Assembly: GCA_910584065.1 (NCBI GenBank)
Contig: CAJTZN010000038.1
Location: 1-39,967 of the forward strand
DNA length: 39,967 nucleotides
Direction: 5' to 3'
From: an uncultured Eubacterium sp.
Lineage (GTDB): Bacteria; Bacillota; Clostridia; Lachnospirales; Lachnospiraceae
Shown in pieces: positions 32,879 through 39,967 of this stretch. The position numbers and the translations under genes were made by a program. Within the stretch, counting starts at the first letter, position 1; every line of letters starts with the position of its first letter. The notes beneath the pieces are model-generated. The model made no database searches. It was not told the DNA's origin and worked only from the letters and a program-made list of their open reading frames with translations.

Positions 32879-33751
32879 TCAGGGAGATGAGACGACAAAG
32901 CCTTCTCCTAGCACTTCTTTGGCATCCGTCACGATGACAAAAGCTTTTTCATCCGTCGATTTCACAATGTCAATGAGCTTGACGATTTCCTTTTTTGAGA
33001 CGACACAAATGAGCACATTCTTTTCCCGCCCCGAATACATGCCCTTGCCGTCCAGCCCGGTCACGCCGCGGTTCAGCCTTTTCATGATGGTTTCGGATAT
33101 ATCAGCCGGATGATCCGAGATGATATATGCCATTTTCGCAAACTTCAGGCCGTCCAGCAGCGCATCCGATACTTTTCCCATCACGAATACGGCGACGATC
33201 GAATACAGTCCCGTATTTATGCCGAATATACCCATTCCGGCCAAAACGATGAGTCCATCGATGAAAATGAGGAGTTCCGAGACACTGACCCCCGGAAACC
33301 AGCGTTTTAGCAGGGAACTGAGCAGATCGCTGCCGCCCGTGGACGCGTTTTGGGAAAACACGAGTCCGATCCCCGTACCGTTCAGGGCGCCGCCGAGTAC
33401 GGCCGCCATCAGATAATCCTCGTGCGTGATGGCAAACGTGGGAACGAGAAACAAAGCGACCGAAAAACACGTAGCGGCATACAGCGTCTTTTTGATAAAT
33501 TTCGCGCCCCTCATCTTCATGGCGATAAGAAACAGCGGCACATTGAGCAGGGTCGTCGTCAATCCGACGGGAACGGAAATCCCCGCCGCGTGTCCCAATA
33601 CCTTTTTTAAAATAATGCCGACTCCGGAAAAACCGCCCGTCACCATAGAGAGCGGCTCGTAGATGATATTGGTCGCCGCCGCCATAAAAAAAGTACCCAC
33701 TGTCAAAAGCAGGTACGATACAAATTCACTGTCCCTTATTCTCGCCTTCAT
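32879..33751 (-). CDS. YitT-family membrane protein (DUF161 plus DUF2179)
   Basis: A 290-residue protein with five or six membrane helices (about 12-205) containing the family's GGFSGVG and ASTGGSDLL motifs, and a C-terminal soluble DUF2179-like domain (about 210-285) with RGVTGLDGKGMYSG. The molecular function of YitT proteins is not established. The start overlaps the end of the WecG-like gene by 26 bases, so the two are in one transcript. The 132 bases downstream, up to the ugpC start, are AT-rich on both strands and probably hold the ugpC promoter, but no convincing pair of boxes was found. Confidence 0.9.
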   Translation of the reverse strand: MKARIRDSEFVSYLLLTVGTFFMAAATNIIYEPLSMVTGGFSGVGIILKKVLGHAAGISVPVGLTTTLLNVPLFLIAMKMRGAKFIKKTLYAATCFSVALFLVPTFAITHEDYLMAAVLGGALNGTGIGLVFSQNASTGGSDLLSSLLKRWFPGVSVSELLIFIDGLIVLAGMGIFGINTGLYSIVAVFVMGKVSDALLDGLKFAKMAYIISDHPADISETIMKRLNRGVTGLDGKGMYSGREKNVLICVVSKKEIVKLIDIVKSTDEKAFVIVTDAKEVLGEGFVVSSP

Positions 33752-34511
33752 CAGACAACTCCTCTATCTCATCTGCTAATTCCATCAGTTTCTTACTGTT
33801 ATAGTTGTCCATTTTCTTGCGGAATATTCGGCGCCTCCACATATCCGTGTAGGGAATGCGCGCCAAAAGCGTATAAACCTTCCCTAAATGCAGGCGCTTT
33901 ACGTATTTGGGAATGTGGATATTTTCGCGGAGGATCATATCCATCACGCTGCCTAGTACGACGCACAGCTTCGCGTTGATCTTCGCCCGGTTTTCATGCA
34001 GCCACTGCTCGGCGTGAGGGCTTTCCATCGACATAAAGATCAGGTCCGGCAATCCCGTATTGATGTCGTTGACCAGCGCCTCGTCCGTGACGCCGCTGTC
34101 CGACGTATAGAGGCCGACCACTTCTAATTCCGGATGATGCGAAGCCAGATAGCGGTAAACCACTTTTGCTTCTTTTTTATCCCGGAGGATCAGATAACAT
34201 GTCCGCCCACGGAGCATGTCCATTCTGCACACTCTTCCCGCACCTCTGTAATCGACGACCATCCCCCCGGTCGCGAGCACATCCACATGACTGGAACTCA
34301 GTATCGCCTGTTCGCCGGGAAGCAGAAGATCCGCCTCCTCCAGCGTCTCCTGAATCTGTTCATTTTCCTCAAAAGCGTCCATATAGTCAAGTGATATAAG
34401 GTGGATCACATTTAAGAAATCATTGGAAAGATACCCTTCGACTTCTTTTTGCAGGGCATCTTCCGACAGGATATCCAGTTCCATCCCCATGATCTTGACC
34501 TTATTTCCCAT
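33726..34511 (-). CDS. Divergent WecG/TagA/CpsF-family protein
   Basis: A 261-residue protein with AAAGGAGAGAG before ATG 34511. The fold pattern follows WecG/TagA/CpsF glycosyltransferases, which transfer N-acetylmannosamine or related sugars in wall teichoic acid and capsule synthesis. VVGLYTSDSGV and PDLIFMSMESPHAEQWLHEN align with the family's central and PxxE-type motifs, and an Arg-rich membrane-binding tail (RRRIFRKKM) is present. However, the N-terminal DG motif region reads LLLPGE and the usual PKQE reads PHAE, so key substrate-binding residues seem changed. It may have a different acceptor or be inactive. It is the middle gene of an LCP-like / WecG-like / YitT unit. Confidence 0.7.
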   Translation of the reverse strand: MGNKVKIMGMELDILSEDALQKEVEGYLSNDFLNVIHLISLDYMDAFEENEQIQETLEEADLLLPGEQAILSSSHVDVLATGGMVVDYRGAGRVCRMDMLRGRTCYLILRDKKEAKVVYRYLASHHPELEVVGLYTSDSGVTDEALVNDINTGLPDLIFMSMESPHAEQWLHENRAKINAKLCVVLGSVMDMILRENIHIPKYVKRLHLGKVYTLLARIPYTDMWRRRIFRKKMDNYNSKKLMELADEIEELSDEGENKGQ

Positions 34512-34580
34512 GACTCTCTCCTTTCGGCTTTTTTCGCTCTTTTTGCTTTTTCCAGCAGTTTATCATCTGTATTCTCCTTT

Positions 34581-34616
34581 TTATTCCTTCGGCTTTTCTC
34601 ATTCCTTCGGTTTATC
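34581..34616 (-). repeat. 18-bp tandem duplication covering a stop codon
   Basis: Plus-strand copies at 34581-34598 (TTATTCCTTCGGCTTTTC) and 34599-34616 (TCATTCCTTCGGTTTATC) differ at three positions. On the minus strand the LCP-like gene ends ...KPKE-TGA and the next copy reads EKPKE-TAA in the same frame, so the duplication gives a second in-frame stop 18 bases on. Confidence 0.8.
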
Positions 34617-35708
34617 ATCCGTGCCCAGCACGATCTCGATATCCGCCCCGTTCGTGAGCGCGGGCGCCTGTTTGACAACCGGGTTCGCGAAATACGATTT
34701 CAGATAATTTCCCCATTTTTTCTTCCGCGCATAGATGACCGTCTGTTTTTGGACATCCCCGCTAAAATCGCCCACACCCATGACATACAGGCCATCCTGC
34801 TTCAGTTTTTCCTGAAACGAAGCCGCCAGGCCATTGATCTTGCTTCCGTTCGTGATCTGTATGCTCCTCGACTTGATCTTTTCTATGCCGGTCTTCACCG
34901 CCGTCCCATCCACTTTTTTCTGCTTATCCGTTCTCGCCTTGCTGTCCCAGATGTTATCGATCATACTTTTCGTTTTTTTCGCGTCCAGCGTCGCCCCGCC
35001 CTTCACTTCCTCCGCATACGCGCGGTGGGCGTAAATATACTCCGGTTTTACGTTGAGAAACGCAGCCGCGTACTGCTGTTTCTGGGAAAGCGTAATATTG
35101 CAGATCACGCTCTCCCACTCTTTTTCCATAAAGTCCTTCATCGACGACTCATCTTTATTTTTCCCCACCGTCTCCAAATATTCCTGACTCGGTTTGTAAG
35201 CGCCGTCCTTGTGGTCAAAACGCTTGCCAAACTCCTTGGAGTCCATCGCCGTAAAATAGCCGATGTCCACATTTAATTCTTCCTGCAGCAGTAAAATTCC
35301 ATACTCATAGGCAACATCCCCGCTGAAATACTGGTTGATGTCCTGTAGTGTCACGATCTGCGGAATCTGCTCACTGATCTCCAGATATTCATTGTACTTA
35401 TTCTGCGACAAAGAAATCTGCGTCTTTGCCGGAATGGTTACATAATCCAGGTTTCCCGTTTCCTTGTCAAACAGCTCCAATACGATCGTCTTTACTTTTT
35501 TTGTCTCCGCGTCCACACTGTAGATCAGGTTACTCGACTCCGAGCCCACACTTATGTCCATCACATGTTTATATTTCGTACTCCTCTCATCCCGCTCCGT
35601 CGTTTGAAAATAAAGCATCGTCAGAAAATAACTTCCGACGCCAACGGCAATCAGCAGTACGATAATTCCCATTGTTTTCAAAAAAGTGCGCATGGCAAGC
35701 TTAAACAT
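34599..35708 (-). CDS. Divergent LytR-CpsA-Psr (LCP)-like protein with LytR_C domain
   Basis: A 369-residue protein starting at MFKLAM (35708) with AGAGG upstream. One membrane anchor lies at about 10-32. The outer part shows the LCP beta pattern (NLIYSVDAETKKVKTIVL), but the SIPRDT motif of active LCP enzymes reads TIPAKT, losing the phosphate-binding Arg. The C-terminal part (about 275-335) has ITNGSKINGLAASFQEKL and fits the LytR_C domain. LCP enzymes attach teichoic acids or capsule to peptidoglycan. With its altered residues this protein may not be a transferase. It is the first gene of the unit with the equally divergent WecG-like gene, 87 bases downstream. Confidence 0.68.
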   Translation of the reverse strand: MFKLAMRTFLKTMGIIVLLIAVGVGSYFLTMLYFQTTERDERSTKYKHVMDISVGSESSNLIYSVDAETKKVKTIVLELFDKETGNLDYVTIPAKTQISLSQNKYNEYLEISEQIPQIVTLQDINQYFSGDVAYEYGILLLQEELNVDIGYFTAMDSKEFGKRFDHKDGAYKPSQEYLETVGKNKDESSMKDFMEKEWESVICNITLSQKQQYAAAFLNVKPEYIYAHRAYAEEVKGGATLDAKKTKSMIDNIWDSKARTDKQKKVDGTAVKTGIEKIKSRSIQITNGSKINGLAASFQEKLKQDGLYVMGVGDFSGDVQKQTVIYARKKKWGNYLKSYFANPVVKQAPALTNGADIEIVLGTDDKPKE

Positions 35709-35815
35709 ATCATACCTCTCAATCCGATAGAACTCCATTCCTATACTACACATTCTTATGCAAAACTCAAACAATAGTCCTATTGTATCAGATAACACAA
35801 AAATATACAAGAGTT

Positions 35816-35844
35816 TTGCAAAAATCTACAAACCGTGTTACAAT
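35816..35844 (+). promoter_or_regulatory. Sigma-A promoter of the SDR gene
   Basis: TTGCAA (35816-35821), 17-base spacer, TACAAT (35839-35844), 32 bases before the start codon. This fits a strong housekeeping promoter. Confidence 0.75.
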
Positions 35845-35876
35845 GATAGGACTTAAGCGAGAAAGGATATCCGATC

Positions 35877-36602
35877 ATGAACAAAACTGCTGTCATCACG
35901 GGCGCTTCCGGAGCCATCGGTTCAGAAACCGCGCTGGCATTAGCCAAAGAAGGCTACCAGCTGCTCCTGTGCGGCCATTCATCAAAAGAAAAATTAGAAG
36001 AAACGAGAGACCGCTGTCTGAGGCACACCTCTACCTGTCTCACGATCTGCGGTGACGTGGGAGACAGCCGCACGGCAAAAAACATCGCGGATACCGCGCT
36101 GCGGCAATTCGGGCGGATCGACGTGCTCATTAATAACGCCGGTGTTTCCCAGATCGGCCTTGTCACCGATGTCACGGATGACGAATGGTTCCATATGCTG
36201 AATACCAATTTATCTTCCGCCTTTTTCCTGTGCCGCCAGATCCTCCCCGCCATGATCCACGAAAAAGCTGGCCGCATCCTGAATATTTCCTCCATCTGGG
36301 GATCCGCCGGCGCCTCGTGTGAAGCGGCCTATTCCGCTTCCAAAGGCGGCCTGAACGCGTTTACGAAAGCGCTCGCCAAAGAACTCGCGCCGAGCGGGAT
36401 CGCCGTAAACGCCATCGCCTGTGGGATGATCGACACAAAAATGAACGCCAGCCTCACGCCGGAGGAGATCGCGTCCATCTGTCTCGAAATCCCCATCGGC
36501 CGCATGGCTTCCCCCGAGGAAACGGCAGAGTTTATCGCCCTTGTGTTAAAAGCGCCTGTCTATATGACCGGACAGATCATTGGATTTGACGGGGGTTGGT
36601 GA
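35877..36602 (+). CDS. Short-chain dehydrogenase/reductase (FabG-like)
   Basis: A 241-residue NAD(P)H-dependent reductase with GAAAGGAT before ATG 35877. The cofactor motif TGASGAIG is at residues 8-15, NNAGV near 85-89, the catalytic Ser in NISSIWGS and the YxxxK pair in YSASK, followed by the conserved PIGRMASPEE and GFDGGW end. It could be a 3-oxoacyl-ACP reductase or, given its stand-alone setting and length, a YmfI-type EF-P 5-aminopentanone reductase; the sequence alone does not decide. It is transcribed alone and divergently from the LCP-like gene. The following 160 bases have no clear terminator. Confidence 0.9.
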   Translation: MNKTAVITGASGAIGSETALALAKEGYQLLLCGHSSKEKLEETRDRCLRHTSTCLTICGDVGDSRTAKNIADTALRQFGRIDVLINNAGVSQIGLVTDVTDDEWFHMLNTNLSSAFFLCRQILPAMIHEKAGRILNISSIWGSAGASCEAAYSASKGGLNAFTKALAKELAPSGIAVNAIACGMIDTKMNASLTPEEIASICLEIPIGRMASPEETAEFIALVLKAPVYMTGQIIGFDGGW

Positions 36603-36686
36603 ACCCGCGTTGAAACATTAATTTTTTTGAGAAAACGCGCGGCTCGGCTGAAAAACGCATGATTGAGAATTGTCGCTTTCAAAAAG

Positions 36687-36730
36687 AATGATTTTGTATA
36701 ATACGTTTTTTTTATGCCATACTAATCATT
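36687..36730 (+). promoter_or_regulatory. Putative promoter region of the lipoprotein gene with flanking inverted repeat
   Basis: A perfect TATAAT lies at 36697-36702, but the -35 region 16-18 bases upstream (CGCTTT) is poor, so an activator may be needed. AATGATT (36687-36693) and its complement AATCATT (36724-36730) flank it. The rest of 36603-36762 holds AT-rich sequence and no open frame of note. Confidence 0.4.
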
Positions 36731-36762
36731 GACAATATGAACCAAGTAGGAGGAATATTCTT

Positions 36763-37143
36763 ATGATGCGAAAATCAGTTTTACTTTCAGCCCTGTTCGG
36801 TCTCTCTCTATTTGTGCTGGCCGGCTGCGGCAGTAAAGACAATGGGACGGCCGCCCCGTCGGCTAATCCTTCGGCTACCCAGTCAGCCTCACAATCCGCT
36901 TCACCGAAAGCAACCACCCGTGGTACCGCGTCCGGCGATGACGATACCGATACGACAGGCGCACAGGCCGGGAGTAATAATGAGTCAAACGATGGTACCG
37001 TAAATGACAATGCGGATGACAAAGATGATAACCTGTTAAACGATGCCGGGGATGCCGTAGACGACACGATGGAAGGTGTTGGCAAAGGTGTGGAAGATAC
37101 ACTGGACGGAGCCGGTAAAGCAGTGGATGATCTGACGGAATAG
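36763..37143 (+). CDS. Small acidic lipoprotein
   Basis: A 126-residue protein with AGGAGG nine bases before ATG 36763. The signal peptide ends in the lipobox LAGC (Cys22 region), so it should be lipidated and held on the outer face of the membrane. The mature part is Ser/Thr/Ala-rich and then strongly acidic (Asp/Asn-rich). The last 40 residues form a repeated amphipathic pattern: AGDAVDDTMEGVG, KGVEDTLDGAG, KAVDDLTE. No family was recognised. Single gene with its own promoter region and terminator. Confidence 0.88.
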   Translation: MMRKSVLLSALFGLSLFVLAGCGSKDNGTAAPSANPSATQSASQSASPKATTRGTASGDDDTDTTGAQAGSNNESNDGTVNDNADDKDDNLLNDAGDAVDDTMEGVGKGVEDTLDGAGKAVDDLTE

Positions 37144-37173
37144 CTTCTGCTTCCTGACCGGACGCGCGATGGT

Positions 37174-37213
37174 AAAAGCCCACGCAGACAGTAGTCTGAA
37201 TGGGCTTTTTCTC
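37174..37213. terminator. Bidirectional intrinsic terminator
   Basis: AAAAGCCCA (37174-37182) pairs with TGGGCTTTT (37201-37209), and an inner CAGAC/GTCTG stem extends it. T-runs follow on both strands, so it serves the lipoprotein gene and the convergent GNAT gene. Confidence 0.88.
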
Positions 37214-37242
37214 TCATTTTCTCAATGAAATAATTTACTAGG

Positions 37243-38010
37243 TCACGCAAACGTAACTTCATACGCCGTATATTCCTGATCAAAATGATATCCGAGCTTC
37301 TTCGCAAGTCCCACCGACATCAGGTTTTGGGCGTCCCAGCTCGGAAACCACCCCCTGTCCAGGCATTCCAGAATATATCTTGCCGCACAGGCGTGAGCAA
37401 GCCCCTTCCGTCTCTCATCCATTCTCGTATTGATCTCAATCTCGACGCCGTCACGAAATCCGCAATACGAAGAACAACTCGCCACGATTTCCTCCCCCTT
37501 TACAATGACCACGCCCAAACCATGTTCGCGATATAAGTCATAATCCGGGTAATTCGCCACTCCGTCCCGGCACCACTCCATCGACATGCAGCGGTAAAAC
37601 AGTTCCTCATCGATCACGGCTGCTGCATATCCATCCGGAAGGTCCGACGCCGCTTTCTCGAGCTTCTGTCTGTCAAAAATATCCCGTTCCTTTTTTATCG
37701 CATAGCGAATGACTTTCTTCGCCCTGTCTCCACAGGCCTCCTCGATCACCCTGTCCCAGTTCTCATTTTCCGGAACCAATATCCTACTATTCTTCCCGTC
37801 ATCCAGGGGATTCCAGAGCACCAGTTCCCTGTTTGGAGTTCCCGCCAGAAACATAAAATCACCTAATACCACCGCCCCGCAGGCGGGACTGTCCCCGTCA
37901 TCCACATAAATCTCTCCCATGATCCCCTGCAGGGCGGACCAGATACAGCCCTCCTGCCAGCCGCCGAATAAGTTCTCCGCCTTTGACGGATCTTCTAATT
38001 TCTGAATCAT
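37243..38010 (-). CDS. GNAT-family acetyltransferase (ZmaR-like GNAT_acetyltran type)
   Basis: A 255-residue protein with AGAGGATAAGG before ATG 38010. The C-terminal half has the GNAT fold, with a beta strand GVEIEINTRMDERRKGLAHA that includes the acetyl-CoA loop RRKGLA (200-205). The N-terminal half (WxEGCIWSALQG, GDFMFLAGTPN) matches the larger family that contains ZmaR, a zwittermicin-resistance acetyltransferase. The substrate is unknown. Last gene of the 39876-37243 unit. Confidence 0.82.
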   Translation of the reverse strand: MIQKLEDPSKAENLFGGWQEGCIWSALQGIMGEIYVDDGDSPACGAVVLGDFMFLAGTPNRELVLWNPLDDGKNSRILVPENENWDRVIEEACGDRAKKVIRYAIKKERDIFDRQKLEKAASDLPDGYAAAVIDEELFYRCMSMEWCRDGVANYPDYDLYREHGLGVVIVKGEEIVASCSSYCGFRDGVEIEINTRMDERRKGLAHACAARYILECLDRGWFPSWDAQNLMSVGLAKKLGYHFDQEYTAYEVTFA

Positions 38011-38032
38011 CGCCTTATCCTCTCATTTATTC

Positions 38033-38584
38033 TTATTCCTTTTTTCTGCGATTGCGCTGCTCTTCTGTTATTTTCGACACGATAACATCCACATTTTCTT
38101 CCACCGGTCTCGTCCCGTCGATCCTCCAAACCGGCCCTGGGAAAAACTGCGCCCATTCTTCCACGCTATGTTCCGGCCGGGACCGAACCAGTTCAAAAAA
38201 TGCTTCTTCCTTCTCATACAAATCCCCGCCTTTTAACATTCGTTCCCCGAACTTCTGGAAAGAGCGATTCCAAACCCGCTGCTGCCGGATCTCCCTGGGA
38301 ACATGGACCAGCACCGCAAATCGGAACAACGGGCAGGTCATTTTCCCGTAATCCCCCTTCACAGATGTAAAAACAAAGTTTTCATGCGCCTTTATTTCAT
38401 TCCGTAGCAGCTTTTCCACTTCCTCACGGGTGCGCGGGGCCGCATAGATATAACCAGGGTCTTCTTTGGGAAAATACAAATCCTCATTATCTATAAAACG
38501 AAAATGCAGTTTCTCGGCAAGCGCTTTTCCGAATGTACTCTTTCCGCTGCCATTTAATCCACATACGATAATTCCTGTTCCCAT
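38033..38584 (-). CDS. P-loop nucleoside/shikimate kinase-like protein
   Basis: A 183-residue protein. The start MGTGII at 38584 is chosen because GGAGGAG lies eight bases upstream. Walker A GLNGSGKST is at residues 9-17, and the following FIDNEDLYFP has the Asp-Glu-Asp pattern of shikimate/gluconate-kinase-like enzymes. The lid region has Arg-rich REIRQQRVWNRS. The substrate cannot be named. It lies 14 bases after the upstream gene and 22 bases before the acetyltransferase, so the two may act together, perhaps in small-molecule modification or resistance (inference). Confidence 0.8.
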   Translation of the reverse strand: MGTGIIVCGLNGSGKSTFGKALAEKLHFRFIDNEDLYFPKEDPGYIYAAPRTREEVEKLLRNEIKAHENFVFTSVKGDYGKMTCPLFRFAVLVHVPREIRQQRVWNRSFQKFGERMLKGGDLYEKEEAFFELVRSRPEHSVEEWAQFFPGPVWRIDGTRPVEENVDVIVSKITEEQRNRRKKE

Positions 38585-38598
38585 CGGTTTCTCCTCCA

Positions 38599-39717
38599 TC
38601 ACATTCTCAAACCAGAATAGTATAAGATCAACAGGCCCCGGTATGTAACATCACACAGCTTTCTGGTCCGGCTCCTCCAGTCCACTTCCAACTGCCCGCC
38701 AGAATATGTTCCCATCCCCTTTAGTGCCCTTTCATCATAGGCCACACGGCATACTCCGTGCTCGTCCACCGAATCATAAATCGTATCCACTTCTTTTTTC
38801 AGCTGCGGCACAAGATCGTATAAGCCGCACCGGCACATATACTCCACCAGATCCAGGGACACATAATGTGTTCCATCCCTGTCAACCCCCATTTTCATCC
38901 CTTCCCTGAACGCACCGCAGCACCCGACCAGATGCCCGATATCCACACAGTAGGCGGGAAAATAATCCAGTCCGTTGTCCTGCAGCAGCTTTTGAAAGGA
39001 AAGCGCAAGCATAGAGATATTTTCCTTACTCCGCCAGCTTTTTGTATGCGCCAGAATGTCCAGATGGTACCGGCAGGGCCATTTCTCATATTCATTGAAT
39101 ACATACGCGATTCCCTCGGGGTTCACTCGTTCCGGGCGTCTCTTTCTGATCTTCACAATATCTGTCACGGAATCCACCTCGGTAACGCGGCGGAACGAAT
39201 CCAGTGATGCCGTAATTTCTCTAGAAATATCAAAGAAATCTTCATAGCCTGCCCTTGCCACGCAGGAAGCCATAATAATGTCAGTTCCAGCTGCCGCGTA
39301 CCGATTGCAGTCGGTATCCCCATCGCCAAATAAATCCGGCTTCACAGTATTAAATGCTTCTATCGCATTCTTTAATACAGGCGTATCCCGGAATATGAGT
39401 TTTTCCCCAAGGTATTTCACACCTACTTCCTGGTTTTCATATGGTCCCGCATTTTTATTCTGCCCGTGAAAACCATTTCCCAGCCAGCCGTTTTCCTTTT
39501 GACACGCAACTATTCTTTGGATGATGTCCTCACGCATGACCTGGTCCTGCAGCTCCTTTTTTTCTTTCTCGGTAATATTTTTTAAAATATCATTTTTTAC
39601 ATGGAACACAATGGAGGGATTGGCGTTTTTTATCAGGAATGCGGCCATTTTCTCTAGTACGCCATCGCCTGTATTTGTATGTTCCGGCGCGGATGCGGGG
39701 TTGTTTTTATTTGTCAT
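38599..39717 (-). CDS. Hypothetical protein, possibly alpha/alpha-toroid fold
   Basis: A 372-residue soluble protein with GGAGG before ATG 39717. No signal peptide or membrane helix. It is mostly helical, with Gly/Trp-containing turns such as CQKENGWLGNGFHG that recall the repeats of prenyltransferase/squalene-cyclase-like toroids, and a Cys/His-rich stretch, CVDIGHLVGCCGAF. These resemblances are weak, and I do not recognise the family with confidence. It is co-directional with a P-loop kinase and an acetyltransferase at short spacing. Confidence 0.75.
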   Translation of the reverse strand: MTNKNNPASAPEHTNTGDGVLEKMAAFLIKNANPSIVFHVKNDILKNITEKEKKELQDQVMREDIIQRIVACQKENGWLGNGFHGQNKNAGPYENQEVGVKYLGEKLIFRDTPVLKNAIEAFNTVKPDLFGDGDTDCNRYAAAGTDIIMASCVARAGYEDFFDISREITASLDSFRRVTEVDSVTDIVKIRKRRPERVNPEGIAYVFNEYEKWPCRYHLDILAHTKSWRSKENISMLALSFQKLLQDNGLDYFPAYCVDIGHLVGCCGAFREGMKMGVDRDGTHYVSLDLVEYMCRCGLYDLVPQLKKEVDTIYDSVDEHGVCRVAYDERALKGMGTYSGGQLEVDWRSRTRKLCDVTYRGLLILYYSGLRM

Positions 39718-39744
39718 GTTGTTACCTCCATTATAGATCTCTTT

Positions 39745-39876
39745 TTACACCACAATCCTGTATTCCAAAACATTACTTACTGTTTCCTTCCCTTTTCCAA
39801 GGAGTTTCCCTAAAATGTCCAATTCTTCAAGGAGTTGTTTTCTCTCTTTTTTAGCTGCTATTTCTTTCATAGACAT
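39745..39876 (-). CDS. Small hypothetical protein, 43 residues
   Basis: An ATG ending at 39876 opens a 43-codon frame (MSMKEIAAKKERKQLLEELD at the start, EYRIVV at the end), with GAGAG about eight bases upstream. It is Lys/Glu/Leu-rich and predicts one amphipathic helix. It stops 27 bases before the 372-residue gene in the same direction. Codon use looks coding-like, but the frame is too short to be sure. Bases 39877-39967 upstream hold AT-rich sequence (possible promoter) and no visible gene. Confidence 0.5.
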   Translation of the reverse strand: MSMKEIAAKKERKQLLEELDILGKLLGKGKETVSNVLEYRIVV

Positions 39877-39967
39877 ATTGATATCTCTCTTTTTTTATCT
39901 GTTTGCAAATCTATTTTTATATATCCCATATACGACATAACAGGGAATTTCCCTCTCCTTAGGCGTT

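Noticed and set aside
36617..36662. Terminator after the SDR gene
   Set aside because: GC-rich bases near 36640 do not form a stem followed by a T-run; the T-run precedes the GC-rich part.

Overview
The window looks like the chromosome of a Gram-positive anaerobe of the class Clostridia, probably Lachnospiraceae. The basis is moderate GC, strong AGGAGG-type ribosome binding sites, a BspA-type leucine-rich-repeat/DUF6273 surface protein, an FtsEX / M23 peptidase / S41 peptidase / CdaR-like block and a lone MsmX/UgpC-type sugar ATPase. The genus is an inference. No rRNA, tRNA, CRISPR array, insertion sequence or phage gene was seen.

Region 1 (1-24553, minus strand) is the striking part. It holds seventeen co-directional genes, the last cut by the left edge, with overlaps or gaps of at most 80 bp, behind one good promoter-like sequence (TTGACG-N18-TATAAA) at 24524-24553. 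In transcription order they encode: a PP2C phosphatase; a zinc-ribbon FHA protein; a membrane VWA-FHA protein; a second PP2C phosphatase; a second zinc-ribbon FHA protein; a membrane FHA protein; a Ser/Thr kinase with a solute-binding-like outer domain; an ABCG-type ABC transporter with two FHA domains; a secreted DUF6273/leucine-rich-repeat protein; a secreted Thr/Pro-repeat protein; a transmembrane kinase with an NFG motif (probable pseudokinase); a PASTA kinase; a soluble kinase; three membrane proteins with C-terminal FHA domains; and a membrane-anchored protein that runs off the edge. Kinases (writers), phosphatases (erasers) and at least eight FHA proteins (readers) in one unit suggest a dedicated Thr-phosphorylation circuit linking extracellular sensing to membrane transport or cell-surface proteins.

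Region 2 (24575-31613) holds argH on the plus strand, with a promoter and a 20-bp direct repeat upstream, converging with overlapping stop codons on a minus-strand block: CdaR-like regulator, ftsE, ftsX, M23 peptidase with coiled coil, and S41 peptidase. This is a cell-wall hydrolysis unit in which FtsEX probably controls the M23 enzyme.

Region 3 (31579-37213) holds ugpC/msmX with its terminator, and a minus-strand unit of a divergent LytR-CpsA-Psr-like protein, a divergent WecG/TagA-family protein and a YitT-family membrane protein. Two plus-strand genes follow: a short-chain dehydrogenase with a very good sigma-A promoter and a small acidic lipoprotein with a terminator.

Region 4 (37243-39967) is a minus-strand unit of a 43-residue hypothetical protein, an unrecognised 372-residue protein, a P-loop kinase-like protein and a GNAT acetyltransferase.
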